Part shown: positions 1-9,090 of the stretch, piece by piece
Layout: every line of letters starts with the position of its first letter
How positions within the stretch are numbered: the first letter of the stretch is position 1
NCBI GenBank assembly: GCA_938028625.1
Contig: CALIZB010000030.1
Coordinates: forward strand, 1-50,822
Source of the DNA: an uncultured Bacteroidia bacterium
GTDB lineage: Bacteria; Bacteroidota; Bacteroidia; JANWVE01
Length of the DNA stretch: 50,822 bases
Direction of reading: 5' to 3'
Program-made: the position numbers and the translations under genes
The notes under the pieces: generated by a model
Told to the model about the DNA's origin: nothing
The model's database searches: none
Seen by the model: the letters and a program-made list of their open reading frames with translations, nothing else

Positions 1-337
1 CATCAAGATATCCCATATTAGTCGTTTTGAATGCACCTGTAGTAGTTGGATAATTAGTTGAAGATGTAAAACCTGTTACATATACCTCTCCACTTGCACC
101 CATAACAATATCATGTACTGTTTCATCATCATTTCCTCCAATGAAAGTAGAATATATCAGTGCGTTTCCTGAAGAATTAAGTTTTGTTACAAAACTATCA
201 AAACTAGCATCTTTTGTTACTTGAAATGCACCTGTGATAATATCATAGTCGGGGGATTTTGTTCCACCTGCCACATAAGCACTACCACTACCGTCTATGG
301 CTATTCCATAACCTCCATCTTCATTAACTCCTCCAAT
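1..337 (-). pseudogene. SBBP repeats, out-of-frame continuation, partial at left edge
   Basis: Read on the minus strand from 337, this frame stays open to the window edge and encodes canonical SBBP repeats: IGGVNEDGGYGIAIDGSGSA, then SFVTKLNSSGNALIYSTFIGG, then VTGFTSSTNYPTTTGAFKTT. The repeat unit begins YST-aromatic-IGG. Removing the single base at 338 joins this frame to the upstream one as YSTYIGGVNEDGG, matching the next unit (YSTFIGG). The 3' end of the gene, which could carry a T9SS sorting domain, is outside the window. Confidence 0.75.
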
Positions 338-1139
338 AGTAAGTGGAATACACCAATGGGTCTATAATCAGGTCTTTGGTATGGTCATAGTTGCCTATGG
401 CAAAGGTGTAAACATCGCCTTGTTTTACAAATTTGCTTTGTATGGTAGCATTAGCTTGGTAAGTGTGTAATTCGGCAAGTTCTACTTCGCCAAAGCGGAT
501 AGAGTAAACAATCTTTCCATCTTTTACAAAGTCATTGTACTGTCCGCGTAGCTTAAACTTTATTTGGCTAGGGTCTGCGCCTGCATGTACTACATAATCA
601 TAGCGCAGGTAGTCTTTGTCAAAGTAGTAGCGTATGTCTATATCATTGTACACATTTTTTACAACAGCTTCCTTGTACAAGCCTACATGGGTGGCATGTT
701 TGGTTTCATCATTACCTATGAAGTAATTATAGTATCCTTCTTGCTGTTTTTTACCTTCTTTTTGCGGTTCAGCGTTGTGGTTTTGCAACTCATACAACAC
801 GCGGTGTCCGAGTAAAATACTGTTTTCCATGTCTTGACGTTTGTTTTGGTGCGCTACGCTATGGTTGGTGAGCTTGCCGAAACCACTCAACGAGTGATTT
901 TCTGTACGCTCTACCTTGTAAAAGGTATAGTTCACACCATACTTAGTAATCCATGCATCTAATCCGCCCATTAGGCACAGATACAGTACATCAGAATGCC
1001 ATTGCCCGAGATTTTCAATGAAAAATTTGCGGTCTGCTTTACTTAATGCATTATCATGCACATTTTCATTAACTTGCGCTTGTATAATTGCAGGCAAAAA
1101 GATAAACAGAACTAACCATGAGAAATGCTTTGTATTCAT
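324..1139 (-). CDS. SBBP-repeat surface protein, N-terminal part (frameshifted)
   Basis: The 271-residue frame has a signal peptide (about residues 1-22, ending IIQAQ) and then the conserved N-terminal domain that precedes SBBP beta-propeller repeats in Bacteroidota surface proteins (FFIENLGQW near residue 39, RYDYVVHAGADPSQIKFK, LIIDPLVYSTYY at the end). Such proteins are exported and are often T9SS cargo; their function is generally unknown. The frame stops just where the first SBBP repeat should begin. The repeats continue in another frame at 1-337, so this is the 5' part of one broken gene. Translation would make a truncated protein with no propeller. A weak TAATTTTA box lies upstream at 1160-1167. 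The family call is strong; whether the break is biological or an assembly error is open. Confidence 0.8.
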   Translation of the reverse strand: MNTKHFSWLVLFIFLPAIIQAQVNENVHDNALSKADRKFFIENLGQWHSDVLYLCLMGGLDAWITKYGVNYTFYKVERTENHSLSGFGKLTNHSVAHQNKRQDMENSILLGHRVLYELQNHNAEPQKEGKKQQEGYYNYFIGNDETKHATHVGLYKEAVVKNVYNDIDIRYYFDKDYLRYDYVVHAGADPSQIKFKLRGQYNDFVKDGKIVYSIRFGEVELAELHTYQANATIQSKFVKQGDVYTFAIGNYDHTKDLIIDPLVYSTYYWRS

Positions 1140-1284
1140 AGTAGATTAAATTTTAAGGATAAAATTAAGTTAAAAGATACAGCATTAGACAAGTAATTTA
1201 TTCAAAAACACACTTTGTTTTGTGAATTATCTATTTTATTTTATGAAAGAGACAAAATATTCATTTTAGATTATAGGGCACTTT

Positions 1285-1320
1285 AATAAAAATACAGTGA
1301 TTGCTACAAAGCAACCACTG
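1285..1320 (-). terminator. Rho-independent terminator after the 1427-1990 gene
   Basis: On the minus strand a 10-bp stem (one G-U pair; arms 1311-1320 and 1295-1304, loop of 6) is followed by UAUUUUUAUU. It lies about 107 nt past the stop of the secreted-protein gene. The rest of 1140-1426 holds no recognisable gene. Confidence 0.6.
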
Positions 1321-1426
1321 CATGACGTTATGTTTATGGAAATGTTATTATACTACAAATTTATGTACCGTACTAATACCAGTGTTTTTTTTTAGGAATT
1401 ACAAACATCAGTAGGAAGAATTACAA

Positions 1427-1990
1427 TTACCAGTCAGAAAGAGCTTCACGTGTTTCAGGCGAGTAAATGACAAAATAAGACCGTATTGGATTGTTTATTC
1501 TTGCATATTCTTCCGTAAAAATACTTTTGTCAGACCATGTATTCATGTAATATTCAATATAGTTGCCTTCTTTGGTTTCAAAAGTATATTTAGTTTGTTT
1601 GTATTGGGTTGTACCTGTGTACATGTTTAATTTGCTGGTTTCCGCACCATATTTAGACTGTAAAAAGCCGAGAATTACTTGTGCATCTCCTTCTTTTTCA
1701 TCTACAAGGGTTACTTTTACCTTACAAAGTTTATTTGCTTTGTAAAAATAAACCGTGTGCATAATCTTTACTCCTTCTATGGTTTTAGGGTCTTTTTTGT
1801 CTTCATAACCTTCAAAAAGCACATTGGCTTCGTATTCTGTTCTCCAGTAGTCTTTTTGTCCTAATTCATTGGGAGTACTTCCCCAGAATTTGCCGCGATA
1901 GGCTTCTATCTTGTTTTTATTAGCACTTGTTTGTGAGAAAGTATAAAAATGTACATTGAAAAATATAATCAAAATGAGTAGGTATTTCAT
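1427..1990 (-). CDS. Small secreted protein, unknown function (paralogue A)
   Basis: The 187-residue protein has a clear signal peptide (MKYLLILIIFFNVHFYTFSQ) if translation starts at the ATG at 1990. The longer frame from 2035 adds 15 polar residues before the signal peptide and is unlikely. The mature part is mixed alpha/beta with YRGKFWGSTPNEL near its start, then VYFYKANKLCKVKVTL and QVILGFLQSKYG. The same order of motifs appears in the next gene upstream (AWGSSVMEI; YAYNASGKLTRIHIFL; VMKDAVDSRFG), so the two look like distant paralogues. It starts 57 nt after the stop of that gene, with no clear promoter between, so they are probably cotranscribed. I do not recognise a named family. A periplasmic or outer-membrane location is inferred from the signal peptide only. 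Confidence 0.7.
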   Translation of the reverse strand: MKYLLILIIFFNVHFYTFSQTSANKNKIEAYRGKFWGSTPNELGQKDYWRTEYEANVLFEGYEDKKDPKTIEGVKIMHTVYFYKANKLCKVKVTLVDEKEGDAQVILGFLQSKYGAETSKLNMYTGTTQYKQTKYTFETKEGNYIEYYMNTWSDKSIFTEEYARINNPIRSYFVIYSPETREALSDW

Positions 1991-2047
1991 AATATTGCGA
2001 GAAGTAAGTATTAAGTTTTTATTTTTGTATAACATAGGTTTTTTACG

Positions 2048-2683
2048 TTAAAATCCCCCGCTGGTTTTGTCTTCGTGTTCAGACATCAAAGATTTTGAAT
2101 AAATAGTGATATTGGAAAGTGCATACGGAATGAAAGCAGCATTATTTCCTGAACCCCATTTTACCATTTGATAGACAACTTCTGTGTCTTCGTCTGCTTT
2201 GTAATAAAATCTTCTAATAGTACGTTGGCCGTCTTGGTCATTGATATCTTCTTTTTCTTCTTTGTAGGGCTTGCCAAAGCGGCTGTCTACAGCATCTTTC
2301 ATTACCTGTGAATAAGCATCATTTTTAAGAAATATATGTATGCGTGTCAATTTTCCGCTGGCGTTATAGGCATATACTATGGCTTGTAAAGGTATTTTTT
2401 GTAGCTCCAAACGCTCATTGACATCTATGTAATACCCGAAGTTTGGTAAAGGCTGAAAAGTAGTAGAGTCTTTACCGTCTTTAAGCTGAAGATTATAAAA
2501 TGAATCCAATTGGTCATTAGCTACGTTTTTACTGACTAAGGCTTTCCTGTTTTTGATTTCCATTACAGAACTACCCCAGGCGTGTGTCCTGAATTTGAAT
2601 ACTTTTTGCTGTGCGGATACTTTATTTTGAATGCCTACTAACAGTACTATCAATAGTATGAAAACATGACTATTCCTATACAT
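2048..2683 (-). CDS. Small secreted protein, unknown function (paralogue B)
   Basis: The 211-residue protein has a signal peptide (MYRNSHVFILLIVLLVGIQNKVSAQQ, cleavage likely after SAQ). The mature protein opens with FKFRTHAWGSSVMEIKNRKA, which resembles the YRGKFWGS opening of its downstream neighbour. A central YNASGKLTRIHIFLKNDAYS strand pair is followed by DSRFGKPYKEEKED. There is no enzyme motif, lipobox or transmembrane helix after the signal. It is the promoter-proximal gene of a likely two-gene unit: an exact TACTTTTG box lies 16 nt upstream of its ATG with a TTTG element 20 nt further out. The tail is hydrophilic (SEHEDKTSGGF). Function unknown. Confidence 0.7.
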   Translation of the reverse strand: MYRNSHVFILLIVLLVGIQNKVSAQQKVFKFRTHAWGSSVMEIKNRKALVSKNVANDQLDSFYNLQLKDGKDSTTFQPLPNFGYYIDVNERLELQKIPLQAIVYAYNASGKLTRIHIFLKNDAYSQVMKDAVDSRFGKPYKEEKEDINDQDGQRTIRRFYYKADEDTEVVYQMVKWGSGNNAAFIPYALSNITIYSKSLMSEHEDKTSGGF

Positions 2684-2699
2684 AAATTTTATTTTTTGA

Positions 2700-2731
2700 C
2701 AAAAGTAATGAATTTTGACTATAATGGCAAA
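2700..2731 (-). promoter_or_regulatory. Bacteroidota-type promoter for the secreted-protein pair
   Basis: On the minus strand: TTTG (2728-2731), 20 nt, TACTTTTG (2700-2707), then 16 nt to the ATG at 2683. It fits the TTTG-N19-21-TANNTTTG consensus. Confidence 0.6.
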
Positions 2732-2800
2732 TTTTTATTTACAAATTTACGCTTTTTCGTTCATTAAAGACATATTTCGTGCCAATTTCAAAGAATGTAC

Positions 2801-2808
2801 TATTTTTG
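2801..2808 (+). promoter_or_regulatory. -7 box TATTTTTG of the sugar phosphotransferase gene
   Basis: The exact TANNTTTG match ends 8 nt before the ATG at 2817, so the transcript start would fall at or just before that codon. No good -33 TTTG was seen. It argues against a start at 2715, which lies upstream of this box. Confidence 0.5.
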
Positions 2809-2816
2809 CAATTCTG

Positions 2817-4214
2817 ATGAAACGGATTGGGCAACATTTAGTATTTTTTATTTCAGATTTTTCAGCAAGTTTTTTAGGTTGGATTTTATTTTATTATTTA
2901 AGAAGGCATTATATTGAAGCCAAAGACTTTGGTGTTTCTTTTCAGATTATTGTTCCTGCAATACTGGTATCCCTGTGCTGGTGTATGCTGTATGCGTACA
3001 CGGGACTATACAAAACCCTATTCCGAAAATCCAGATTAAGTGAAACAATTAAATTAGCCAAAATAACCCTTATCGGAGTCGCTATCATTTTTTTTGCAGT
3101 ACTTATAGATGACCCTGTAGATACTACTACTCGTTTTCGTTTCACTTATTTTGTGTATTTTTTAGTACAATTCAGTTTAGTTGCTTTATTTCGTTTAGTC
3201 ATTAATACTATTGCCAAGTATCTTGTATTAACTGGAAAGGTGCATTTCAATACCTTATTAGTAGGGAGCGGAAAGCAAGCATTAGATTTATACCTTGAAT
3301 TACGAAAAAATCCTAACGATTTAGGACAGCGCTTCGTGGGTTTTATTTCTGACGGAGAACAGGAAAACCCTGAACTGAAAAAATACCTGCCGCATCTAGG
3401 AAGTTTAGAGAATATAGAACATATTGTCCGACAAAACAATATTCAAGATATTATTATAGCTGCGGAACATACTCATGCCAAAGATTTGTTAAGCGTACTA
3501 AATACTCTGAGGAGTATGCGCATTTCTATAAAACTCAACCCAGACCGCTATGATATTATTGCAGGATATGTAAAAACCACAGAGCTACTTGGTACTCCCC
3601 TTGTAGAGATACAACAAAGTCTTATTCCTTCATGGGAAAAAAACAGCAAAAGATTAGTGGATATAATAGTTTCTTTATCTGTCTTGATATTGTTCTCTTG
3701 GTTATATTTTATTCTCATGCTTGCGGTAAAATTAAATTCCAAAGGTCCTGTTTTTTACAAACAAGAACGTATCGGTAGAAATGGTGTTCCATTCAAAATT
3801 ATCAAATTTCGCTCTATGTATGTAGATGCAGAAAAATATGGACCCGCCCTTTCCAAAGACAATGACCCCCGCATTACCAAAATTGGAAAGTTTTTGCGCA
3901 AATACAGATTAGACGAGATTCCTCAGTTCTGGAATGTACTGGTAGGAGATATGAGTCTGGTAGGACCCCGCCCTGAAAGAAAGCACTTTATTGAACAAAT
4001 TGTACAGAAAGCTCCCGAGTATCATCTTTTGCATCAGGTACGTCCAGGTATTACCTCGTGGGGACAAGTTAAGTTTGGATATGCTGAGAATGTAGACGAA
4101 ATGTTGCAAAGGCTTAAATATGACCTGCTGTACATTGAAAATATGTCTTTGGCTATGGATTTGAAAATTATTCTCTATACTATAAAAACCATTCTCAAAG
4201 CAGAAGGCAAATGA
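2817..4214 (+). CDS. Polyprenyl-phosphate sugar-1-phosphotransferase
   Basis: Initiating enzyme for exopolysaccharide or O-antigen: it moves a sugar-1-phosphate from a nucleotide sugar to undecaprenyl phosphate at the inner membrane. The N-terminus has four hydrophobic helices (about residues 1-135 from the 2817 start), then a CoA-binding-like Rossmann domain (TLLVGSGKQALDLYLEL), another helix (about 280-305), and the C-terminal bacterial sugar transferase domain with KIIKFRSMYVDAE, KYRLDEIPQFWNVL and GDMSLVGPRPE; the Asp-Glu pair in RLDEIPQ is the catalytic pair of the PglC/WbaP superfamily. The ATG at 2817 (465 residues) is preferred over 2715 because the -7 box sits between them. No glycosyltransferase cluster flanks it, and the sugar used cannot be read from the sequence. 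Confidence 0.9.
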   Translation: MKRIGQHLVFFISDFSASFLGWILFYYLRRHYIEAKDFGVSFQIIVPAILVSLCWCMLYAYTGLYKTLFRKSRLSETIKLAKITLIGVAIIFFAVLIDDPVDTTTRFRFTYFVYFLVQFSLVALFRLVINTIAKYLVLTGKVHFNTLLVGSGKQALDLYLELRKNPNDLGQRFVGFISDGEQENPELKKYLPHLGSLENIEHIVRQNNIQDIIIAAEHTHAKDLLSVLNTLRSMRISIKLNPDRYDIIAGYVKTTELLGTPLVEIQQSLIPSWEKNSKRLVDIIVSLSVLILFSWLYFILMLAVKLNSKGPVFYKQERIGRNGVPFKIIKFRSMYVDAEKYGPALSKDNDPRITKIGKFLRKYRLDEIPQFWNVLVGDMSLVGPRPERKHFIEQIVQKAPEYHLLHQVRPGITSWGQVKFGYAENVDEMLQRLKYDLLYIENMSLAMDLKIILYTIKTILKAEGK

Positions 4215-4356
4215 TAAAGTTCCTGTTCACCCTCAGATTTGATGCTGTAACCAATTTTGTTGTTTGAGTATAAAAATAATTTGCATTTACTGTCATACTA
4301 TAAAAATAACAAAAATGAGATAATCTGAAAAGTACTGTGTTCAGTTTTACATTAAA

Positions 4357-4388
4357 AAAACAGGTTCTCGGAATAAAGAACCTGTTTT
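4357..4388. terminator. Bidirectional terminator between convergent genes
   Basis: A perfect 11-bp stem (4357-4367 with 4378-4388, 10-nt loop) has A-rich sequence on its left and T's on its right, so it can stop transcription from both sides. The rest of 4215-4418 shows nothing else recognisable. Confidence 0.75.
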
Positions 4389-4418
4389 CATTATTATTTT
4401 GAAAATCAGTAAAAAGGA

Positions 4419-7322
4419 TTAGTGAATTACTGAAACTTTTTTAGTGATATTGATAGGATTGCCTTTGTTATCTGCACCAACTAATCTTACAAGATAAATA
4501 CCTGTGGGGATATCTGTTACATTGAATTGAATATTGTTGTTTCCTGCATGTGCATTATAAGGCGTAACTTTAACGACTTTGCCATCTAATCCTATCATTT
4601 GTATAGCCAAATTAGCAGGGTTTTTAGCAGAAAAAGCAAGGTTCAGATTGTCATAAACAGGGTTAGGATACACATTCAGTTCAACTTTGTTTTCTTCTGT
4701 ATTGTTTTTGCCCACACTGTTAATTTTACTGGTTGTTTTATACCAACCACGACCATGCGTACCAAGATATAGGTAATCAGTTTCACCTGTAAATACAAAC
4801 TGCGCAACGTTGTTTGCTCCAATAGTAGTATAAGCACTGTAGTAACGGGGTTTCATGGATAAAACAGGTACACGAGGTAACCCATTAGGACGAGTATTTC
4901 CATTGAAATCATTGAGAGATACCCAATTCATGCCACCATCTTCGGAAGCAAATACACCAAGTTCACTACCTACAAACACCTGATTAGTGTTATATCTATT
5001 TACCTCAACACAATACGCAGGGATTTGAGGGAAACCATTCGTACCACCTGGGGCATTAAGTTGAGTAGCACCACTACCAACAGTGGCAAGAGTAACTCTT
5101 GTAGCAGCGTCTGTAATTTTAACAATATAAGGCGCACTGCTACCTGGTTGCCATGAACCCAAAGTAATGTATAGCTCCTGTGGGTTTTTAGGATTAGCGG
5201 CTACGCCTGTAATGTATCTTCCTGACGCATTGAATATTCTGGTAATAGAGTTAGAAATTTTAACAGAGTCACCTGAATAGAAGTGTTTTATTCTGTATAC
5301 ATTACCCCCAACTGTACCTACATATAGAACGCTGTCAGCATCTACAGGGATAGAAAAACACGAAGCATTCGCAATAGCCTTAGGACCAGAGAGAGGAGTT
5401 ACTCGTGTCCATTTAGGTGTTTTACCAAGGTTAAATGTATTACCGTCTGTAATCCATAAACCTTTTGTTGTGCCAATGATGGTATAAGCAGAGTCTCCAT
5501 TATATTGATGAGGTTCGTGGCAGATAAAATCCCATTTGAAGCCACATCCATCATCAGGCAATCCATCAGGACCAGGATTACTTCCTGTTTTATTATCTAT
5601 TTTTAAGTCATAAAAACTGCCTGCGGAGATATTACCATTAGCAGGGTTAATGGCAAAGCGGTACAAAGCACCAAAATAAGAAGTAACCAACCCTGTTATA
5701 GGTTTTTTCTTGGAAATATACTGGTCAAAACCATCACCTCCTATTATCTCAGTAGCTTTATTGGCGGCATTGTTGCCTCCGTCAGAACGGAAGTTGGAAC
5801 CATTGTCCTGTGTTCCCCCAAGTACAGAACCGTCTGGGGCTACGTCCATATCATAGAACTGGAAACTGACAAAATTTTCGGGTACATACTTGAAATTGTA
5901 ACCTCTGTTGTTAGAGCGGAATATACCTCCGTCACAACCTACAAACATTTGATTAGGGTTAGAAGGATTGAATGTTACTATGTGTTGGTCGGCATGAATA
6001 TATTCATATTTGAAACCGAAGGATTTGGGGTTGTTCCAATATTGGTTAGGTATACTCCATTGAGATATTTTTTCCCAACCTCTGATAATATTCCATCGCC
6101 ATAAGTCTATCCCGCCTACAAAAAGTATTTCGGTACTGTCTTGTTGTTTTGGACTTACTTCAAAAGAAACATCATAAAACCCCTGATTGTTAGGTCCCAT
6201 AAGGTCAAAACCGGGAGACGAAGTAGGACCTATTTGTTGCCAAGTACTTGCCGCACCATTTCCTCTGTTAATGTGTCTGTATACTCCAGTGTGGTCCCAA
6301 GTGCTGTTAGATATAGTAATCGCATAAACTGTTTTTTTATCATCAGAGAGCGCTATCTCTGTTCTACCTGAACCTGTGGTATTGGGCAAGTTTGTTTCGT
6401 ATATTTGACCTGTATTATAATTCAGCTTGTTTAATTTACACACAGAACCCGAGTACCGTACAGTAAAGTACAATACAGAATCCCCTTTTTTGTATTCAAT
6501 ATCAGGTACAACTACGATTTGAGATGATGTGATAGGAAGTCTTACTGTCATTCTTTTCCAAGTAGCCCCTGCATCACCAGAGCGAAGTAAACCTCTATTA
6601 GTAGCCGCATAAATTACACCTGCACTGTCAGGGTGGCATAATACTCTGTGTACTGCGTAAGCGCCATACCATGGGTCAGTAGTTACTGCTGTATTCGGAT
6701 TGGTAGAAGGAAGCCACTCAAAATTAAGCCCGTCCGTAGATTTGTACAGTCCGTTACCCCTATACATAGACTCATCAGGCTTACCCCCACCTATGCTGTT
6801 ATCAAAACGATACTCACCTGTGGCATAATAGTATATCTTGTTAATAGGGTCTTTGGCTATCCAAGTAATAGCGTGATTAGAATTTTCTTCAGGTACATGT
6901 ACAGGATACCAGTTATCACCACTGTTATCACTGCGGTACAAGCCACCGGATACAGACCCTCCGTATACACGGTTTGGATTATCAGGGTCTACCATAATAC
7001 CACGCACGCGCCCTGCCATGTTGGTAGGACCTATATTTTCCCAATTCACATTAAATGCATTTGTTTTATTCATGCGGCTATACGCATTCATCTGCTCGTT
7101 AGCACGCTGATAAGCACCATGAGGTATCTCTCCTGTTACTTCATTGTTACGGATTTGTTTCCAAAACTCAATAGCACCGTCTATTCTTTGTAGTTTTTTT
7201 AATTTATTTCGTTTTTTCTCAACAAATTGGGTGTTTTCTCTTACTGTATTAAAATAAAAGAAACCTCCCACCAAGAGCAATGCCAAACTGGATATGACTA
7301 TATTTTTGCTGTACTGCTTCAT
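4419..7322 (-). CDS. BNR/VPS10-like beta-propeller protein with T9SS sorting domain
   Basis: A 967-residue exported protein. The N-terminus has a hydrophobic segment (about residues 9-26) that could be a signal peptide or an anchor. The body carries repeated BNR/Asp-box and VPS10-like propeller motifs, for example NRVYGGSVSGGLYRSDNSGDNW, GLLRSGDAGATWKRM, GIFRSNNRGYNF and LGVFASEDGGMNWVSL. The last about 90 residues are a type A T9SS sorting domain (VYPNP at 884-888, then GLDGKVV and the closing IPTGIYLVRLVG...KKVSV pattern), which directs passage through the outer membrane and attachment or release at the surface. Asp-box propellers occur in sialidases and in many non-enzymatic proteins; no sialidase active site was identified, so a catalytic role is not claimed. 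Upstream, TTTG-N20-TAACTTTA is a plausible promoter. Confidence 0.85.
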   Translation of the reverse strand: MKQYSKNIVISSLALLLVGGFFYFNTVRENTQFVEKKRNKLKKLQRIDGAIEFWKQIRNNEVTGEIPHGAYQRANEQMNAYSRMNKTNAFNVNWENIGPTNMAGRVRGIMVDPDNPNRVYGGSVSGGLYRSDNSGDNWYPVHVPEENSNHAITWIAKDPINKIYYYATGEYRFDNSIGGGKPDESMYRGNGLYKSTDGLNFEWLPSTNPNTAVTTDPWYGAYAVHRVLCHPDSAGVIYAATNRGLLRSGDAGATWKRMTVRLPITSSQIVVVPDIEYKKGDSVLYFTVRYSGSVCKLNKLNYNTGQIYETNLPNTTGSGRTEIALSDDKKTVYAITISNSTWDHTGVYRHINRGNGAASTWQQIGPTSSPGFDLMGPNNQGFYDVSFEVSPKQQDSTEILFVGGIDLWRWNIIRGWEKISQWSIPNQYWNNPKSFGFKYEYIHADQHIVTFNPSNPNQMFVGCDGGIFRSNNRGYNFKYVPENFVSFQFYDMDVAPDGSVLGGTQDNGSNFRSDGGNNAANKATEIIGGDGFDQYISKKKPITGLVTSYFGALYRFAINPANGNISAGSFYDLKIDNKTGSNPGPDGLPDDGCGFKWDFICHEPHQYNGDSAYTIIGTTKGLWITDGNTFNLGKTPKWTRVTPLSGPKAIANASCFSIPVDADSVLYVGTVGGNVYRIKHFYSGDSVKISNSITRIFNASGRYITGVAANPKNPQELYITLGSWQPGSSAPYIVKITDAATRVTLATVGSGATQLNAPGGTNGFPQIPAYCVEVNRYNTNQVFVGSELGVFASEDGGMNWVSLNDFNGNTRPNGLPRVPVLSMKPRYYSAYTTIGANNVAQFVFTGETDYLYLGTHGRGWYKTTSKINSVGKNNTEENKVELNVYPNPVYDNLNLAFSAKNPANLAIQMIGLDGKVVKVTPYNAHAGNNNIQFNVTDIPTGIYLVRLVGADNKGNPINITKKVSVIH

Positions 7323-7351
7323 AATGATAAATTGTATATTTTAATCGGTTG

Positions 7352-7383
7352 TAAAGTTAAGTACTTACTCAATAAAAAACAAA
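7352..7383 (-). promoter_or_regulatory. Probable promoter of the T9SS cargo gene
   Basis: On the minus strand: TTTG (7380-7383), 20 nt, TAACTTTA (7352-7359, one mismatch to TANNTTTG), about 29 nt before the ATG at 7322. Confidence 0.45.
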
Positions 7384-7440
7384 TTTGCGTAAATAAAGTT
7401 TTAATAGTAAGGTAAAAAAAGTTTATATATTAATTGACCT

Positions 7441-9090
7441 TTACTTTTTAGGTGTTCGGGAGTACATATAAAAGCCCCATTTTTTTTGTAATATGATACA
7501 GTCAGGGCAGTACTCTTCTAATTCTTTGGCATTATTAGATTTAGACACAACATATACAGGTTTATCTATATCTCCTTTAAGTAACCATTCCTGATTACGT
7601 GCATTCTCAGGATAGTCTATGGGACGCTTTCCATAAAAATAATGTGCATAACTTTTATATTTCCATGTATGCAGATAGGCATTTTTATTAGATTTTTCTA
7701 TAAAAAACTGTACAGGAGGACCTTGTGAATACTGCTGTATTCTTGGAACAAAAAAATAATTGACTAAATTTAACCATATTAACATAGTAACAGCCCCTAT
7801 ACTTATTCCGATAGCCATGTTTTTTTTTCGGTAATAATAGAGTGAAAGTCCGAAACCTGTTAAAAATACTATTCCTACTAATCCTAATAGCCAATGCCAA
7901 GATACAGGAGCAAGCACGTTTTGTTTTCCAAAATCATCTTTAATTAAAGATTGAATAAATTCAGTCTGTGTAGCAATAAAAGGCACAAAAGTAGTGGCAA
8001 CCCCGAAAATAAAATACCCAAAACTGTATATGAGATAAAAATCCCATTTTAATCGCACACTCGCAGACGCATATACCCGGTAAATAAGCTGTGCCGCAGC
8101 ATACGCACCAGGAAAGTATAATAAAGAAGAATAATGTACAATTTTAGTTTTGACAATAGAAAACAAAATCATCACTACCCAAAAAAGTGCATTCATATAT
8201 GAATGCAGTATTTTTTCATTACTTTCCACAGGTTTGGTAAACTGTCCCCTAAAAGCAAAAGCAGATAAAGGAAAACAACCTAACAAAAACACCACAAAAT
8301 GATAGAAAAAAGGTTGTCCGTGTCCTGCATCTTCTGTTTTAAATAGCCGTATCTGATACTCTATAAACTGTATGAGTACTTTTGTGCCATGCGCCTGAAT
8401 TTCCAACACTATCCAGATGCTGACTACTGCACTCATGGTTACCAAAAGAACTAATATATTTACAAAAGGAATTCTAAAATTTAGCTGATAAAGCCTGACT
8501 ACAACAAAAACTAATACAGGTATCAGAAAACCCACAGGTCCTTTGGTCAGCACTGCTAATCCTAAAAATATACCTGTATACACTGCCCTTTTGATATTGG
8601 TTTTATTTTCTTGCTCCATGCAAATTATCTGATATATAGCACAGAATATGAAATAATTGAATACAGGGTCTATAATACCAGATTTGAAGTATACAGAAGG
8701 CAGTATAGAACCCATAAACATAGCTGTCCAGAAAAAGCCAAACGCTTTGTCCCTCTGTTTAGTACCTAAAACGTATAACGTTAAGAGGGTAATTACTCCA
8801 AAAATAGCATTAGGCAAGCGTGCGGCAAACTCATTGATACCGAATATTTTCATGCACAAAACTTGCATCCATATAAATAAAGGTGGCTTCTCCCAAAAAG
8901 GCTTAAAATCTATCTGTACTTGAAAATAATTTTGACTAACAATCATTTCTCTTGCACATTCTGCAAAATTTATCTCGTCCCAATCAAACAAATAGCTGTT
9001 ACCAAGAAAAGGCATATACGCTAAAAGTGCCATTATAAGAATAATCAGCACATCTCTTGGGTAAATTTGCCTGAACTTTAAATGTAACAC
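7441..9090 (-). CDS. GT39/ArnT-like membrane glycosyltransferase
   Basis: A 549-residue polytopic membrane protein of the dolichyl-phosphate-mannose/ArnT type (GT-C fold), which uses a lipid-linked sugar on the periplasmic side. The first helix (VLIILIMALLAYMPFL) is followed by the conserved acidic loop FDWDEINFAECAREM, then FWEKPPLFIWMQ and FAARLPNAIFGVI, all typical of PMT/ArnT proteins. About 11 hydrophobic segments follow, and the last about 110 residues form a soluble domain. The acceptor could be lipid A, protein or another glycan. The start is uncertain: the longest frame opens with GTG at 9090, but a TGCATTTG box (9090-9097, one mismatch) overlaps it; GTG at 9051 or ATG at 9033 are alternatives. 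Convergent or divergent partners suggest no operon. Confidence 0.85.
   Translation of the reverse strand: MLHLKFRQIYPRDVLIILIMALLAYMPFLGNSYLFDWDEINFAECAREMIVSQNYFQVQIDFKPFWEKPPLFIWMQVLCMKIFGINEFAARLPNAIFGVITLLTLYVLGTKQRDKAFGFFWTAMFMGSILPSVYFKSGIIDPVFNYFIFCAIYQIICMEQENKTNIKRAVYTGIFLGLAVLTKGPVGFLIPVLVFVVVRLYQLNFRIPFVNILVLLVTMSAVVSIWIVLEIQAHGTKVLIQFIEYQIRLFKTEDAGHGQPFFYHFVVFLLGCFPLSAFAFRGQFTKPVESNEKILHSYMNALFWVVMILFSIVKTKIVHYSSLLYFPGAYAAAQLIYRVYASASVRLKWDFYLIYSFGYFIFGVATTFVPFIATQTEFIQSLIKDDFGKQNVLAPVSWHWLLGLVGIVFLTGFGLSLYYYRKKNMAIGISIGAVTMLIWLNLVNYFFVPRIQQYSQGPPVQFFIEKSNKNAYLHTWKYKSYAHYFYGKRPIDYPENARNQEWLLKGDIDKPVYVVSKSNNAKELEEYCPDCIILQKKWGFYMYSRTPKK

Noticed and set aside
6648-7193. 181-residue plus-strand reading frame
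   Set aside because: It lies wholly opposite the T9SS cargo gene, is rich in Arg, Ile and Val as antisense frames are, and has no domain or promoter.
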